Shown here piece after piece: positions 18,341-30,673 of a stretch of 64,000 nucleotides of DNA (position 1 is the first letter of the stretch; each line of letters opens with the position of its first letter). The position numbers were made by a program, and so were the translations under genes. Below the pieces are notes generated by a model. That model did no database searches and was not told where the DNA came from. It was given only the letters and a program-made list of their open reading frames with translations. The stretch comes from Anaspis maculata (Eukaryota > Arthropoda > Insecta > Coleoptera > Scraptiidae): positions 67,577,416-67,641,415 of the forward strand of contig OX421966.1 in the NCBI GenBank assembly GCA_949128115.1. The letters run 5' to 3'.

Positions 18341-19534
18341 GGGATCTTTGCTGGGACCAATTTTGTTTGTCCTGTATCAATTTGACCTACCCAGAGAAAT
18401 TCATAACTGTAAATCTCATTTCTATGCTGACGACACCCAGATTTACACCTCGTACTTTCCAGAAGAGACCCCCGTCAGGTTGGGATTGATTTGTGAAGAT
18501 TTAGAACGCATAGCTAACTGGTCAAAAAAGCATGGGTTACTTTTAAATGCAGAAAAATCGGTTGCTATTAATTTTGGTACGCGGAGAATGTTGGACAAAT
18601 TGGAGGACCACCAGCTGCAACTAAAGATGGGAGACAATGATTTGGTTTTTTCAAAGGCTGTGAGAAATCTGGGTGTTGTGTTTGATGAAACGCTTACTTT
18701 TGACGAACATGTTAATACGCTTGTACGCAGGTGCTACGGTAAGTTGAGGCACTTGTATAGTTATAAATTTTTGTTATCCACTTCGACTAAACTCAAGTTA
18801 ACAGAGTCTCTAGTACTTTCTTTGATTTCTTACGGTCATGTCATGTATGGCCCTTGTTTAACAGCAGAAATCTCTTACAAAATTCAAAAAATCCAGAACT
18901 CCTGTATTCGATTTTCTACACTGACAAAAAGATTTGAACATATTACACCGTTGTTAAATAGGCATGGCATACTCAATATGGAAAAGCGGTGGAGATTATA
19001 TTTGACGTGCCTTACACATACCATTGTGAAAACAAATGTTCCTCCCTACCTCAAAGAAAGGCTTCTGTTCTCCCCTTGGTCTATTTCATCCAGACTTCAT
19101 ATCATGCAACATAGAACGACTCGCTTCCGTTCCTCTTTCTCGTATAATGCGACGGTGTTGTATAATGCGGTTCCCGGTGACGTCAAAGGTTTATCATACT
19201 CTGGTTTCAAGAAAGGGTTACGCTATGGTCTTCTTCGTCATGTGTGATTTGTTTGTGATTTGTGTTTTCATGCCTCTGCTGTTTGTTTGGAGTGCCTATG
19301 TTCAGCTTTGTTGTTTGTATAATTGTTTGGTTTGGTAAAGGTATAGTTAGTTTTTGGTTCCGTTAGTATAATTTTTTCTTTTAACGTTATATTGTATTTA
19401 CTAACCGCATTAAATATAGGTTATTTCTGTAAATTTTTTGAAACCCTGGTTGGGATTAACAACAGCCATTGGCTGACACCCCGCCAGGTAAAATAAAGGC
19501 TTAAAATAAAAATAAAAATAAAATAAAATAAAAA
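18341..19534 (+). mobile_element. 5'-truncated non-LTR retrotransposon (Jockey/CR1-like)
   Basis: The insertion starts inside the reverse-transcriptase domain and ends in an (AAAAT)n-like 3' tail (about 19502-19534). Five-prime truncation is normal for target-primed insertion. The flanks are the AACGTT array on both sides. No clear target duplication was found. Confidence 0.8.
18342..19247 (+). pseudogene. Non-LTR reverse transcriptase, C-terminal fragment
   Basis: About 300 residues are open. They begin GSLLGPILFVLYQFDLP, which is RT motif 4, then carry the catalytic YADDTQIY box, LLLNAEKSVAINFGTR and LGVVFDETLTFDEHV, and end in the C-terminal region (RFRSSFSYNATVLYNAVP). This is the usual order in Jockey/CR1-type ORF2. 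The N-terminal endonuclease and the front of the RT are missing because the insertion is truncated at 18341. The fragment has no premature stops, so insertion is fairly recent, but it cannot be functional. An exact family call needs comparison with repeat libraries. Confidence 0.85.
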
Positions 19535-20419
19535 TGTGGCGCATAATCTTTCTTCCAGAGTTTCCAGTTGAATGATCAATTTTGCTTTTCTGACGAATTT
19601 TTGTAGAATTGAATTATTGCAAAATTGAGAATCGCTTTGCTATAAACATTGCTGATGAGGTGAAGTTGAATCAAGCTCATCATTAGCATTGCTGCTTGCT
19701 GCAACGTTGAAGTCCAAAATAATGCTACATTTTAGCGTTAGAGCAATTTTGAAGTACCTATTTTTGAATAATATTCACATTCCACAACCATACTGCAACG
19801 TCGGAGTTTCAACTAACATGACCATTTTAACATTATTGCTACCTTGAATTATTGCGGAGTTATTGGTTACATTCAATGCTGCTGCAACGTTAGAATTGCA
19901 ACCGTCATTCAGGTTTTACATTCCAATGTTGCTTTTGTCATTTGAAGTGAAGTAACGAACAGATTTGACGCTGTTTTAACCACAGATTATGCGGTTATGC
20001 ATTACTTCACCATGAACAATGCTGCTGAAGTAGAGTTAAGTTGACGTTATCATGATGTCAATGTTGTCGCAACCATGAATTAGGTTCGAGATTCCAGTTA
20101 ACAGTCAACGCCACTGCAACTCTGGTTGCTAAGTTAACTCAATCAACTTCTGACGTTTTAACGTCAACTAAAAATTCGTGTTAGACCTTCTTTTTGCAGT
20201 GGCATTCAGCGGCTGATTTCTGGTTTGAATCCAATGCATGGAGCTTTCTTTTCTTCTTTTGAGCAGAATAATGCCACTGCAACGTTGTGAAATTCAAATC
20301 AATTGGTAACATTATCGTTCAACATTATAATCTGTCCAATATCACTTTTGCTTTGACGATCACAAAGTAGATGTTTTCACTAATCGTAATACATAATCCG
20401 TTACCTCATATCACGTTAA

Positions 20420-20640
20420 TCTGAGACGGAATGGGGTGGGTTCCAGTTTGAGCGGATGCCGTTTGGTCTGCACAATGCTCCCGTCACATGGAAAACGCTG
20501 ATCTATCGTGTTCTGGGATTGAAACTGCAACTATCAATGCTTGTGTTTTTGGCCGACATCATCGTCGAAAGACTCACAACCTTCACCTTTCTGATTTTCC
20601 TCTTATGGAGAGCCGACAAAGAAGCTCTCCTGAAGAACTG
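20420..20640 (+). pseudogene. Gypsy-type reverse-transcriptase remnant
   Basis: The frame reads FERMPFGLHNAPVTWKTLIYRVLG, the conserved Ty3/Gypsy RT block, followed by LQLSMLVFLADIIVERL where the catalytic YLDD box would be. The change to FLAD removes a catalytic Asp, and the sequence degrades soon after. No LTRs are visible nearby. It is a short decayed relic at the right edge of the AACGTT array. Confidence 0.7.
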
Positions 20641-20749
20641 TTATAAGCCGACTTTGCACAGCGGCTGGAGCGGCCCCCGAAAACACCAAAATAAGATCTC
20701 CAAATATGTTCACCAGGCCTCGAGGAGCTATCTCAAGGGTATCCGCTGA

Positions 20750-22700
20750 TGTTGCTTCTTGCTTCAAAAATCCAAAGTGACATTGTCAAAATCAATTCTG
20801 CAATATTTGCAGTGGTCACTCAGCTGCGTAGTGTCGTGTCTAATTTCAGATCCAGCGCATGGACTGTCTTTATCGGTGGTCATGGACAGTAATCTTCAGT
20901 CAGTTAATCCTAATGTAAGTGTAATTGTTGCTCAAGGTTCAAACTCTTTGTTTCAATTCAGCAGTCATGCGAACGCTTAATCTGCAGGAGGACCGAAAAA
21001 TGACTATCAGAAGATCTACGGACAGAAAGCTTCCGGCTGATATTTTCCCGGCATCTTCCACTTCACGCCTCTTTCCTCCTTCATCTCTTCTTATCCGTAT
21101 GTGCAAGAGAAGAGCTGTGCGTGCAGTTGCACACTCACAAAGCAAAGCTTCATACACCTAGTGTTGTGAATATTTGACCTCGCGTTGGGCGGACACGGAT
21201 AACCTCAATCTATGAATTTAATCCGATTACAATGATCGTTGCTGATGATGCCGAGTGTGTGGTGTATGTAGTGTGCCCCGAAGGTTCGCGAAGTCTTCCT
21301 ACCAATAACTTATCACACACGTGAGCTGCAGCGCAGTACACCTTTATACTACTTGTGTGCATGCAGAAGAAGAAGGAGAAAAATCTTCCTCTCAATGGTA
21401 TCTGCATGATGCCATCGAACGCCCATTCATTTATAGAAGAACGCGTATAATAGCATCACGGCGTGTTGTTTGTTACGTAATCGGTTCAAAGATAACTGTA
21501 ACTGTTTCACTGTTTGTGCGGATTGAAGGATGAACCACCTCTCGAGCATAATTAGAGGTTGGATCTTCTTTTGCAGCTTTTGAATCATCACCGCCAAACA
21601 AGGCCGTTGTACTATCATCGCCGAGCTCAGCTAAATCTGCTCCGTCTTGTTCTTCTTCTTTTTCTCTTTTCCCAAATTAAGTTTGATTAGCATAATTGAG
21701 AATCCAAATTAATTTTTCAACAGCCGCTATCCACTCACCGAAATCTCCAAATTAGATTTTGTGAATTAATTATAATCGGACCATTAGAATTAATTGAACA
21801 AATTTAAGTGGAACCGTTGATGGCATGTGGATATGAAGAAGCGCAGTCCAGATAAAGAACGCTGATTTATAGAGTTCAGATTTCAAAAAGAAGTGCCATT
21901 GATGAGCTATTGTTACGTGCAGAGCACCAGAATTTTTAAGTGGATACTCGGTGATATTCCAGCGTACCATCATCAGATAACCCGCGATATTTATGGCACC
22001 AATTCCCGTTTTCTTCGCCCGCAAGTCCAGCAGCCACACATTGGCGTTACCTAACCGAATTCCACCTCATCTCCCATTACTCATTGTCTTTATCTCGGGC
22101 AGACGTGTAGGATGATCGCGAGCAAAAAAAGTATAACGCGTTGTTTCTGCACTAACTCAAATCGTATCGATGCTCTAAAAGCTTCGATGGGCCTTAATTA
22201 GCTAATTATATCATCAGAGAGCGCTGGCCAGAGTCGTCCGTTGACGCCACTCGCCTCTTTGGTCGCGGATAAAATATGCATTTCACAACCTAGCTCGTGA
22301 AAACATAATTGGACAGATGTAAAAAAAAAGTTTTCTCTCTCTCGACAAGAAGAAGGCACCAAACATTATTAACGCCTGTCGATTTTCTATAACACCTCGT
22401 TCCCGCTAGATTTTAGTGGATGGGACTGTGTTGAATTATTCATGAGGTACACGGCGGAAAACACGGAAATATAGGGTGTCCCAATTAGGTTTTAATTGAT
22501 AAGGTGTACAGGAAATGCCACTCGGATGTGTTCTAGCAGTGAGGACATGGGTGTTTCTTGGGAGAAGCATCAACATGTGTGCGAATACAAGATTGACTTG
22601 ACAGTTATCACGTTGCTCCAGGCAAAAATAATAAGTAGCATTGGTGCTTTTGTTGCTGCCTCACACTCCAGAATGCGAGTCGCCCCTTTGGATTTTGCTG
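20750..22700. other. No supported gene
   Basis: Only short frames are present. I recognise no domain, RNA gene, or long repeat in this stretch. Confidence 0.4.
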
Positions 22701-22715
22701 AGCTATTGTGGCTTA

Positions 22716-23904
22716 TAGCCCAGGCATTTTGGGGTTTTACCCTGAAATGAATATGTCCCTTTTGAAATTTTGCACGAACGGCCTTTGACCAATGCTGAAC
22801 AACATACTGGAAGCTCCAGCCCGACAAGTGTGCGGAACATAGTTTTTTGGGCAAGAAAGGAGTAAGTGCCACCAAATCAGATAAACTCTTGCTGTAGCTC
22901 AGAAGAGGGTATTGTAAGTCTCAACGTTGAACAACGTGTCCCTCAAGCAATGCTGATCCACGTACTGGAAGCTCCAGGCCTCAAAATGTGAGAGTCATAT
23001 GCAAGAAGGGTGTAAGTTCCGCGACAGTGGTAACTCGGTGAAATTTGATTCCCTTGAAATTTTGAAGGACCCAGGTTGGTCTGAATGCCTCCCAATCAAG
23101 CTAATTCACATTTTAAAACAGAATTCTGTGATTTTCCTCCTCCCGACCTACCAACCAAAAAGGAGGGAAAGTATTGTGAAGGCGCAAAAAAACATTTTTC
23201 GAGATGAACCCGGAAATATCCATTTTGAGCCCCCCTGAGACGATCAGGACCATTTCCAGATGAAAGTTTTTCCGCCTCTGTGTCTGACTTTGTGTGTGCT
23301 TGACTGTGTGTGTGTCTGTCTGTAATATTTCACGATTACTACCAAATGGTTGATTTGATTGAATTGACATTTGGTATGCAAACATAGTTTTGCTGTGGAA
23401 TGAGCCCGTCAATTTTCTGCTGTCATCTGTCAAACATAAAAGTCACTGTCAAAACATGACAGAATCTTTATTCCACAGAACTTGAAATGCAATATGTCGT
23501 TTGGAACCCGTTGGAAAACTGTATTCAGAACAGTCAAATGTACTTTTCCATCTGTCATATGTCAAATATTAAAAAATATCCAAATTCAGAACTTTGCAAT
23601 TTATTTATTCAAAATCTATTGGATCTATTGGATGGATTGGGACCAAATTCAGCAGACAGCAACAACAGTTGAAGAGTCAAATCAAGTCTGCAGTAAGGGT
23701 TTTCCATCATCTCTCAATCAGGCGCTACAAGATTTGGCGGCACTTATACCTTTCTTGCTCAAAACATCTATGTTCCGCACACTTGCTGGACGGGAGCTTT
23801 TAGTATCTCATTAAGCATTGCTTGGGAGTCGTTTGTACAAATTTGTAAAAGGGACATATTTATTTCAGGGTTTGACCAAAATTTCACCTAAAATTCCTGG
23901 GCTA
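22716..23904. mobile_element. 1189-bp inverted-repeat element, TAGCCCAGG ends, TTA target duplication
   Basis: The left end tagcccaggcattttgg is mirrored by aaaattcctgggcta at the right, flanked by TTA at 22713-22715 and 23905-23907. Inverted similarity continues inward for well over 100 bp (for example aatatgtcccttttgaaatt against acatatttatttcagg). A three-base duplication of TWA type suggests a PIF/Harbinger-like family; no transposase is encoded. Two other elements in the window share these ends (47952-49467 and 58211-60261). Part of its interior (about 23515-23690) recurs at 34165-34370. Confidence 0.7.
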
Positions 23905-23984
23905 TTAGAGTGCGAAGTGGTAGTAGCCACATCGGAAAGTCTAGTATACCTTCGATGTAGGGTCTGAACTTTTTCCACAGATTT

Positions 23985-24420
23985 GGAGCAGTTTGTGCTT
24001 GTGTATTTGGACCATATCGTCGTCATTTCACCTGACTTTCCGACTCACCTGGAAATGCTTGAGAAGATGATTGATCATTTTACTGGAGCTGGTTTGACCT
24101 TGGGACGCAAAAAGTGTTACTTTGCCGATCATTGTTGTAGTTTCTGAGTTATGTCGCGAATTCAAAGAACTACTTGTAGACGTAGGGAAAGTTTAAGCGA
24201 TGTTAATGGTTGGGCCTTTCCGGACTACCAAATAACTTAAAAGTTCCGTGGGAATAGCCGGATAGCACATAGAATTTGTCCATAACTTTTCCACGGTACT
24301 TGAGTGCCTGACTCGACTGCCCCAGAGAGACGTTCCATTTGTGTGGTCTCAAGAGTGTAACCAGGCCTTTGCGGCAATCAAGAGTGCTTTGGTTCGTGTA
24401 TCCTATGTTTGCGGTATCGA
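23985..24420 (+). pseudogene. Gypsy-type RT to RNase H remnant
   Basis: The plus strand reads EQFVLVYLDHIVVISPDFPTHLEMLEKM, where YLDH replaces YLDD. Then comes LTLGRKKCYFADH and, in shifting frames, a connection/RNase H-type stretch ending VPFVWSQECNQAFAAIKSAL. Stops and frame changes show long decay. The relic ends near 24420, where an oppositely oriented Gypsy fragment begins. Confidence 0.7.
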
Positions 24421-24434
24421 CGCAAAGAACATGA

Positions 24435-24570
24435 TCAATGAGGCGCTGTCAAGTCGCAGGAGCCGTATGAAGACCGAAGGGCATGAGCGTGAATTGGTAC
24501 ATACCTCTCCCCGGAACAGTGAAGCCGGCCATAGATTGAGAGTTTCCAGCAAGAAAAACTTGCCGGTATG
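24435..24570 (-). pseudogene. Gypsy-type RT remnant, opposite orientation
   Basis: On the minus strand SYRQVFLAGNSQSMAGFTVP and GMYQFTLMPFGLHTAPAT are followed by a stop and QRLIDHVL. These are RT blocks lying just upstream of the YLDD box in intact elements. The fragment abuts the plus-strand fragment ending near 24420, so the two Gypsy pieces are joined in opposite orientations, pointing to rearrangement or independent insertions. Confidence 0.7.
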
Positions 24571-26110
24571 ATAAACTAGTAGACATGTGCCCTTGTCCGC
24601 TTGTAGGCCCTCAGGAAGAATAACAAAGATTTTACAAAGAAAAGTTGAATAACAGTCCCATACAAAAAGTATTGTACCTCCCAGAAATTTACCTTGACTT
24701 TGAACTTCATCTTTTGCCAAACTGTTGAACATAATAATATATATTTGTATGACTTAACACAAAGTTGAGGAGAATTTGCTTGAGGCATGCCAGGGTTCAC
24801 CACGAGGTTCACCCTGTTCTTTGGTGAGAAATCTTTGGAGGGAAACGGAATCAGAGTAAAAAGCAAGCTAGTCACTAAAGTTGAGAAAATTCATCACCCA
24901 TATCAAGATGTGATATCAAGGCAAGCCAAATGGCTGTTTTAGGTTAAGAAGGCACAGCCTTATGACGAAGAAACTATTGAGATCAATTATTGTGCCACGC
25001 CCAAGCAGACAATGAAGAATATCCCGTCAGATATACCTATAATAATGCAGAAAACGGAAAAATGCACTAAATAGTGGAAACATTGCAACAATGATTGAAT
25101 GTGAGGTGTATAATTTTGACATTTCGTAGCAATTGAAAATAATTATGTTCAGTGATTTATGCCGGCTATGGGAAAAGGTTGCTGGTTGCTGTGGTGGTGA
25201 GCATTGTGTATCATGGCGATGCCAACAATAATACTCTAGTACGTACAAAAAGCGTATGCCATAGTATCTTACCCACTCTTTGACTGTTATAGCCGTTGTA
25301 GTATTTCCATTTATAAACTATTGATAGTGCGCTATAGGCGTTAAGTGACCATTATGCATGGCCGGTAATTGCCGCTACGCCCAGGCATCAGGCAAAGGCG
25401 CATCCTGAAGACAATCGCGGACTATTCCATGCTATAACCGCCCATCAGCTGAGCGAGAAGTGAAAAATGTGGAATAATCGGTGCACCGTGGAAACCAGGA
25501 CCGTAACGATATAGTACTACAAATACAAATATGCAGAAAATGTCTTACCTAGATCGAAACAGACAAAAAGCCTCATAGTCAAGGATAAGGTCGAAAGCGC
25601 TTTTATACGGTTCAGCGGTATTGAAAAATCAATCGATACGTAAATAACAGTGCCAGTCATTGGTTTTGCCCATTCTTGCTTTGGTGAGGAAGATCAGGGT
25701 AACTGCAGACACAAAAAAAAATGGGCACAGTTTTTCGTTACAAACAAGTCATCTTTTTCCTCTTCTTGTGTTGATTCCAGCTCCAGATGGATTCAATTGA
25801 TTGGGATTTTTCTCAAGGTGATGGATTCGATCGATGTTCTCATAAATGATTAAATATTGTTGCCCCGCATACAGATGGCGTCCGGGGGTCCCAATTATTG
25901 AGTTCCGCAAAAATGCAGCAGTGCTAGAAGATGTTATAACACATGAAAAACATGAAAATTCGTTAGTGGTTTTGGGTAAATTTTTTTAAGTAGCTCCATC
26001 GGCTGAATTGGTACCGCAGGATTTGCAGGTGCTGGTACCATCGGCATCGTATATGGTGAGTTGTACCGAGAAAGCGGTTCAAGATAGCTTAAAAATATTA
26101 ACAAAAATTG
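24570..26110. other. No supported gene
   Basis: I see only short frames and no recognisable domain or long repeat in this stretch. Confidence 0.4.
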
Positions 26111-26400
26111 TTCCCAGTGAGAACAGCATCAACATCGTTCATGAAACGTTTGAAACAGATAGAAAGCCAGGCGTCGGAAACGTTCAAAAAATATCACTGA
26201 ATAAACGGCCGGATTGCCGCGATTCAAACGGTTCTTGTTGAACAAGAAGTATTGAATGTTCATGAAACGCTTGACCGTCAACGTTTTTGAAACGTCTTCA
26301 AAACGCCAAATCAATGGAAGAGACCTTCATTGAACGCTTAATGAAACGTCTATGAGACGTTACCTCAAGCGTTTCTGAGGCATCAAATCCATCAGCTTCC
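26110..26400. repeat. AAACGTT-rich degenerate patch
   Basis: Words such as catgaaacgtttgaaac, gaaacgttcaaa and gaaacgcttg recur every 20-40 bp on both strands, similar to the arrays at 12-13 kb and 15-20 kb. Confidence 0.45.
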
Positions 26401-28340
26401 AAATCCTCCTACGAGTTCGGCCAAAACCGTTGAAGCTGAACATAGTTTTCTCAAACTTTTCGTCAGAAAAACAGTTAGATCAAATTATAATGTTTTTCTT
26501 TTCGTTGACAACCCGTCTTTTATTTTCAAGCAACCTAGGCCATATTTTCAAAACCACTATTGAAACGACCCCAGCTATCGTCTTGGCCCCTGAATGGGTA
26601 GGCAACCCATTATACTGGCATTTAATTCAACTTATTTGAATTAAATCACTTTTCCCGCTTTTGGGACCGCTTGGCCGATGATCATCTAGTATCAGGACGA
26701 CATCCCGTTGTGCCTCTCTTCTTGTTGTTCGATTATAGAGTTCTCGAGATTGTTGAGACAGGTCTGACTACGAGTTTGAACGCAATAAGACACAGTTAAA
26801 ATTTTAACATAACATCAATCTATTGACTTCTATGTACAATTCAAAATGTTTAAATAATGGCTCGCTCCTATACCTAGTCCTACCTTCACATCGCAGGCTA
26901 AATTATCTAAAAGATCTAACCCATTCCCGAAGAGATACCTTTCCCCTAATTATTTCAGACGTCCCAACACCCCAACCCTCCGACGAACACCTGACTCTAC
27001 ACCTTGACCGACATTTAATTCTGACTGGCTTTCGCGGTTCAAAGTTCCTGTTGTGGTTAAATCAGATCCAACATTTATGTTAGTGTTAGAGGTTATGTTA
27101 GGGTTAGGCCCGGCTCCTAGACACTGCAAAGAGAAGAGTGACTCCGACCACGCATGTAATCTAAGATTTGTGGGCCGGTGTGTGCGGTGGCCCCCTTTTT
27201 GTGGAGCCTCTTTTCAAAGGCTAACGCTCTTTTTGGGCTATGGTTCTCTTTTGCCCGTTTGGAAGGGATTGGATATGGCTGGCCTTTGTGGGGGCTTTGA
27301 ACCTGTTTTTGCCGTGAATTGCCCCCAACGCTCAGAAAGATTCCCGTGATCGAAAGTGCCTATAACCGGAAATGTTGAACCAAATTTCGCCCTTCCAAAA
27401 ACTTTCGAACCGATGGTGTACGCGAAACAGATTACTCAAATCAAGGTACTAATTTAATGTGGAGAACGTTTTGAGCACGCCCCGTATACGCGCTAGTTTG
27501 TTGTTGTTTAGCAGTTTGTGAGGGAAGACCGCAGCCAGGAGAAACAAAACGCAGAGAATTGACTATACAGGGTGTTCGCCGAAAAGCCGATGCGGAGAGG
27601 CGTCGAAATAATCTTTGCCCTAACACGAAGTAATCGCCGTCTACACTATTCCTGATCGAGCCCTAATAACAATTCATTTTTACAAAGTCCCTATCTGAAC
27701 GGTGGCGTCGCTGGGTACCGGATTAAATTCATCAGTTTCGAATAAGAACGTCTTCATTCCCGTAACAAGCTCTATATGGAAATATCCGGAACACTGTCGT
27801 GGTGCTGAAGCAAAAATCATTAGTTTCAGGGAGGATGAGGGGGTGTCCATCAATCCAATCAACAATTACGACTCTACGGCAGGGTCCGAACCCCGATCTC
27901 AACGCGATTCTATTTTATTTCAATTACTTGATTTTTCCCGTAGTTCTCAAAATTTACATTTTCCGACTAACTAGGAGCTTCAGAAACGCAGAGGAAGCTC
28001 ACCCGCGACTTTCCAGATCTAACCCACTAGGTCTGGTGCTCTGAGTACCGCAGTCACAAAGCCAAGTCCAGAGGGCCCAAGAGCGCGAATACCTTTCTAT
28101 GAAGGTATCCAACAAAGGACGAGGCTTAAAAGTGGCTGTACCTGACGGCAGACAGTAGCGCAGAAACCAGCACGTGCAGGCAGATTCAAAACGCACGCGT
28201 GAGCCCCCTCATACATTTTTCACGACAAAGCCTAACCGTAAGCAACTATCCCAACTCACCAGGACTAACCTCCCGCTCGTCGAGGTCATCACTCCGCCAC
28301 ACGAGATACCGAAACGAGAGACCTCATTTCTATCGGGCCT
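26400..28340. other. No supported gene; isolated transposon-end motif near 27569
   Basis: Short frames only. A single tatacagggtgttcgcc near 27565 resembles the CAGGGTG inverted-repeat ends found elsewhere in the window, but I found no partner. Confidence 0.4.
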
Positions 28341-28910
28341 GGTTCATTTAGGGGTTTCAAATCGACATCCTTGAGGTGGGCTAGAACTCACCGTCGAGGG
28401 AACGCGACTCAGCATCCTGGAGGGGGTTCGAAACACTTCGTCAACGGGTCTCAACTCTACGACTTGGAGAAGGGTCGAAACTCAACACCGGAAGGGCCTT
28501 GGCACATCGACCTGGCAAAAGGGCTGGAACTCGTCGTCGGAGGGCTCTGACTCGACACCTGGAGGCGGATCAAGACTCAACGTCCAAGGGCTCTGACACG
28601 ACATCCTAGAGACGGGTTGCAACTCAACGGGGGAAGCAACTCATCAGTCTCTCGGAGGGTCAAAACTCAACCTGGAGGGTTCTTGACTCAGCGTGCCCCC
28701 AAGGGGACCAAAACACGACTCCGAAGGGTTTCAACTCGTCTTTCTCCAGGGGGCCTTTGAGACACATCAGCCGGGGGGAATCGACTAGTCAGTTTCCAAG
28801 TGGGCTGAGGCTCATCATTGGGGCTTCGACGCTTCGGCCTCTAGGAGGGTCGCGACGCAACATAAACGGGTTCTAACTCAGCTTCCTCGAAGGGGACTAA
28901 AACTCTTCGC
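28340..28910. repeat. GC-rich tandem array, about 46-48-bp degenerate unit
   Basis: Units of the form agggctctgactcgacacc then tggaggcggatcaagactca repeat about 12 times with heavy divergence; neighbouring agggctctgac landmarks are about 46 bp apart. The stretch is notably GC-richer than its surroundings. Confidence 0.6.
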
Positions 28911-29769
28911 TAACAGGCCCGCAGAAGCACTCGGCAACGGACGTGACAAGTCGGGAGCGGACGGCAGCCCAGGAGGATTGGTCCAGGTACCACGGTCAAT
29001 CTCCGGCGATATCCTCCATTCCCAGCAATTTGGAATATTTTTTTCGCATCCAAAACGACCGCGAACGGCGTATAGCCGTGAAATTCCAATGGGTAATTTA
29101 ATCCACTGCGCTGGGACACCGGGTGACAACACGTGAACATCGGATGATGGCGGCGGCGAGCGGGCAGCACGGAGCGCTTTAACAGCAGGAGTACGACACG
29201 GCGGCAACTGGTTTGGTTGAAGTGCGGGTGCTTTACTCCATATGCACCAATTCACCATTTCATCGGACGTCGAGCAAGGACGGTTATTGAATTGTCGATG
29301 AGGAGCAAATAAATTATGTTGTAGAGCTTTGCGGGATTTACACGAATGAATTAAATAACTAGCGACATCTTTTAATGATGCCTTGACTCTGAATATTCAC
29401 ATTCTCATACCTCGATTTCACGGCTTTGAATTATTTTCCTCCGGATTATTTTCGGCCCGCCAAATGCAGGTGGCTTCACTATTCTCTAAATCATTCTCTA
29501 TTAATTTAAACGTAATATGTAAACGGAACAATTTCCAGAAATCCAACCTGGACGCGAAGAGAAATGAACAATGGGTCAAGTCATTGTGAAAACATGACAC
29601 CAAGTCAAGAACAACTAGGCGTGAAGATACGGCACTCGAAAAAAATCGTCAGAAATCTGAAGTTGCATTGTGGCTGAGGCGTGAGGTCAATCACCCGATT
29701 TTGGGAACGAACAAGATAACCATCGAGCTATGTCTTCAGGACTATTGGTAACCGCTCCAACCCACTCCT
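28910..29769. other. No supported gene
   Basis: I see no recognisable domain. A minus-strand frame here (28878-29258) is probably chance openness of GC-rich repeat-derived sequence. Confidence 0.4.
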
Positions 29770-29984
29770 CTTATAAAAATAAATATTACCCAAGAGAAGA
29801 AGAAGAATGCCCTTAAATTAGAAGAATTAGGTTGGCCGTAGTTGTGTTCGTCTAGTGGTGTTTAGTAGGACTTTAGTTATGTTGTAGTTGCCCAAGGTAG
29901 TATAGGTAAGTGAAGGCTTGAAAATGAGAACCAGAGACTTCATATCAGCAAAGAACAATCTTAATTCAGAGACATATATATCAA

Positions 29985-30215
29985 TTCATGTCAGGAAGGC
30001 AATATCAAGGTAATTCAGTGTAAGCAATTCAATATCGCACAATATTCAATAAATTCAAAGGTGTGTCAATTCAATACAATGAAATATCAATCCAATTCAA
30101 TATGTAATAAAATGCATTAGAAAGTCAGTTCAATACAAGATCAAGGTAATGCAATATCAATTCAAGAAAGTTCAATAACAATTCAGTAGAATGCAATCAA
30201 TTCAATAACCCCATG
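29985..30215. repeat. ATTCAATATC-type low-complexity repeat
   Basis: Words such as caattcaatatca, ttcaatacaa and caaggtaattca recur irregularly. The stretch has no coding content. Confidence 0.5.
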
Positions 30216-30673
30216 TACCCTAATTTTGAAATGCAGTGCGCAAGTCACTGATACAGCGAGAATAAGAGAAAGGCGAGAGTCTCTGAAACAGATGGTATAT
30301 TAGTTCCTCGGAGGTACCTAGAACACTCTTTTGATCATACGACTCTTTTCTCTGGCATGGACAAAAGGGATGGCAAAGGGATCTATAATAGGTACAAGAG
30401 AAAGAGAAAATAAACATCAATAAGTATGGTGCGTTGGTGGACGTCTTTTGAATGTATAATAATAAATCATGTTCAATAGATAGATAGATAGATAGAATCA
30501 TTTATTTGTTCAAGATAAAGACAGGCTTACATCATAAAATGCCTTTGTGGAGGCGTTGAACGTGTCAGTAAAGATAATAGAAATAAATTAACAAATAAAC
30601 AGTACATATTAAAATCGTTAACAGAAAAAAAATCGTCGACATCATAATAGGCATTTGCAACTAGCGTTCTATA

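Larger units (their letters stand above)
14980..20380. repeat. Long degenerate CAACGTT(G/A)CTGCAACGTTGAA array
   Basis: Across about 5 kb the palindromic-looking words caacgtt, ctgcaacgttg, ttgcaaccttga and tcaacgttt recur every 40-80 bp, separated by variable sequence such as attaccatttcaac and gaattattgcgga. The spacing is irregular and the units are strongly diverged. The array is interrupted by a non-LTR retrotransposon at 18341-19534. It contains no ORF of interest apart from that insertion. Confidence 0.7.

Noticed and set aside
28878..29258. 126-codon minus-strand frame as a host gene
   Set aside because: It adjoins a GC-rich tandem array, where chance open frames are common, and shows no recognisable motif.
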